Source: an uncultured Verrucomicrobiae bacterium (GTDB taxonomy: Bacteria > Verrucomicrobiota > Verrucomicrobiia > Verrucomicrobiales > Akkermansiaceae). From it: a DNA stretch of 12,511 nucleotides. The notes under the pieces are model-generated. The model was not told where the DNA came from, ran no database searches, and was given only the letters and a program-made list of their open reading frames with translations. The stretch lies in NCBI GenBank assembly GCA_937957985.1, contig CALGOH010000159.1, forward strand, positions 1 through 12,511, written 5' to 3'. Shown piece by piece: positions 12,055-12,511 of this stretch; the stretch's first letter is position 1; every line of letters begins with the position of its first letter. Both the position numbers and the translations under genes were made by a program.

Positions 12055-12511
12055 TCATCGGTTTGAGGCGGTGAGGGCGGCGTGAAGCTCGGCCTTGAGC
12101 TTCGCCTTGGTCTCCTCCAGCTCCTTCAGCAGCTTCTCATACTCGGGCAGGAGCATGTCGATGTCACCGGGGCCATCATCCGTCGAATGCGGGTTCTTGA
12201 TGTCGAGGTTGTAGCCGTTTTTGACGATGTCCTCGACCGGCACGCGCCAGGCTTGCTCGGTTTCCTTGCGCTTCGGGTAGCGGCCGTCCTTGTCCGGTTT
12301 CCCCCACCACTTCTTCTCGGGCTCGAATTCCTCGAAGCGGATCGGCTTGGTCTTGTTGTAGCTTTTCGCCCCCGGCGGATAGGGGTGCTCGTAGTACCAG
12401 ACCTCCTTCGTCGGCGTGCCCTTGGTGAAGAAGAGGAGGTTGGTGCGGATGCCGGTGTAGGGATTGAAGACGCCGTTGGGCAGGCGGACGATGGTGTGGA
12501 GGTTGCACTCG
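12055..12511 (-). CDS. hsdM: Type I restriction-modification methyltransferase HsdM, C-terminal part
   Basis: The frame is open from the window edge to the TGA at 12055, giving about 151 residues of the C-terminal end. It opens with CNLHTIVRLPNGVFNPYTG, then NLLFFTKG, a stretch strongly conserved in HsdM after the catalytic NPPF region (which lies outside the window). WYYEHPYP, the basic YNKTKP segment, KKWWGKP and VKNGYNLDIKNP follow. The last 35 residues are a charged coiled coil (LLPEYEKLLKELEETKAKL) that contacts HsdS in the assembled enzyme. HsdM transfers a methyl group to adenine N6 in the sequence chosen by HsdS. In most systems hsdS follows hsdM directly; here about 690 bp of toxin-antitoxin remnant and repeat separate them. 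Confidence 0.93.
   Translation of the reverse strand, partial: ECNLHTIVRLPNGVFNPYTGIRTNLLFFTKGTPTKEVWYYEHPYPPGAKSYNKTKPIRFEEFEPEKKWWGKPDKDGRYPKRKETEQAWRVPVEDIVKNGYNLDIKNPHSTDDGPGDIDMLLPEYEKLLKELEETKAKLKAELHAALTASNR

Overview
This is a GC-rich, gene-dense window. It most resembles a free-living Gram-negative member of the Verrucomicrobiota. That assignment is an inference from three things: an outer-membrane beta-barrel protein, the style of the short HPCAMC protein that precedes it, and interspersed palindromic repeats with a GGGGCAACGCCCC-type core like those I associate with this phylum. No marker gene is present to prove it.

The left half (1-6362) looks chromosomal and is mostly on the + strand. 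A small secreted or anchored protein with an HPCAMC motif (85-483) precedes a Met/His/Cys-rich outer-membrane barrel (625-1701); together they suggest handling of a soft metal such as copper. A GNAT acetyltransferase gene follows on the - strand and is cut by one in-frame amber codon (1709-2287). Next is a CreB/CreC-type response regulator and sensor kinase pair, separated by a 90-bp palindromic repeat. No creD is visible. Instead there are two overlapping genes for multi-pass membrane proteins that appear to be diverged copies of each other, then a coupled 24-codon acidic ORF and GC-rich hairpins.

The right half (6427-12511) is entirely on the - strand and has the character of a defence and toxin-antitoxin island. 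In transcription order (right to left): the 3' end of hsdM; a UPF0175 antitoxin and a wrecked PIN toxin inserted between hsdM and hsdS; hsdS with two target-recognition domains; then, behind its own operator-like palindrome, a six-gene block. That block holds a probable MqsR-like toxin, an MqsA-like zinc-finger/HTH antitoxin, a SecB-like chaperone, an apparently shortened DUF91/NucS-like nuclease, an unrecognised 263-residue protein and a PIN-domain protein. Gene junctions in the block are very tight (overlaps of 4-8 nt, gaps of 6 and 19 nt), so it is probably one transcript.

The first three genes of that block have the architecture of a toxin-antitoxin-chaperone (TAC) system, in which the chaperone folds the antitoxin and thereby controls toxin release. 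The two most unusual points are the attachment of this TAC module to a nuclease-like gene and a PIN pair, and the repeat-element remodelling of the hsdM-hsdS interval. No tRNA, rRNA, CRISPR array or transposase was seen.
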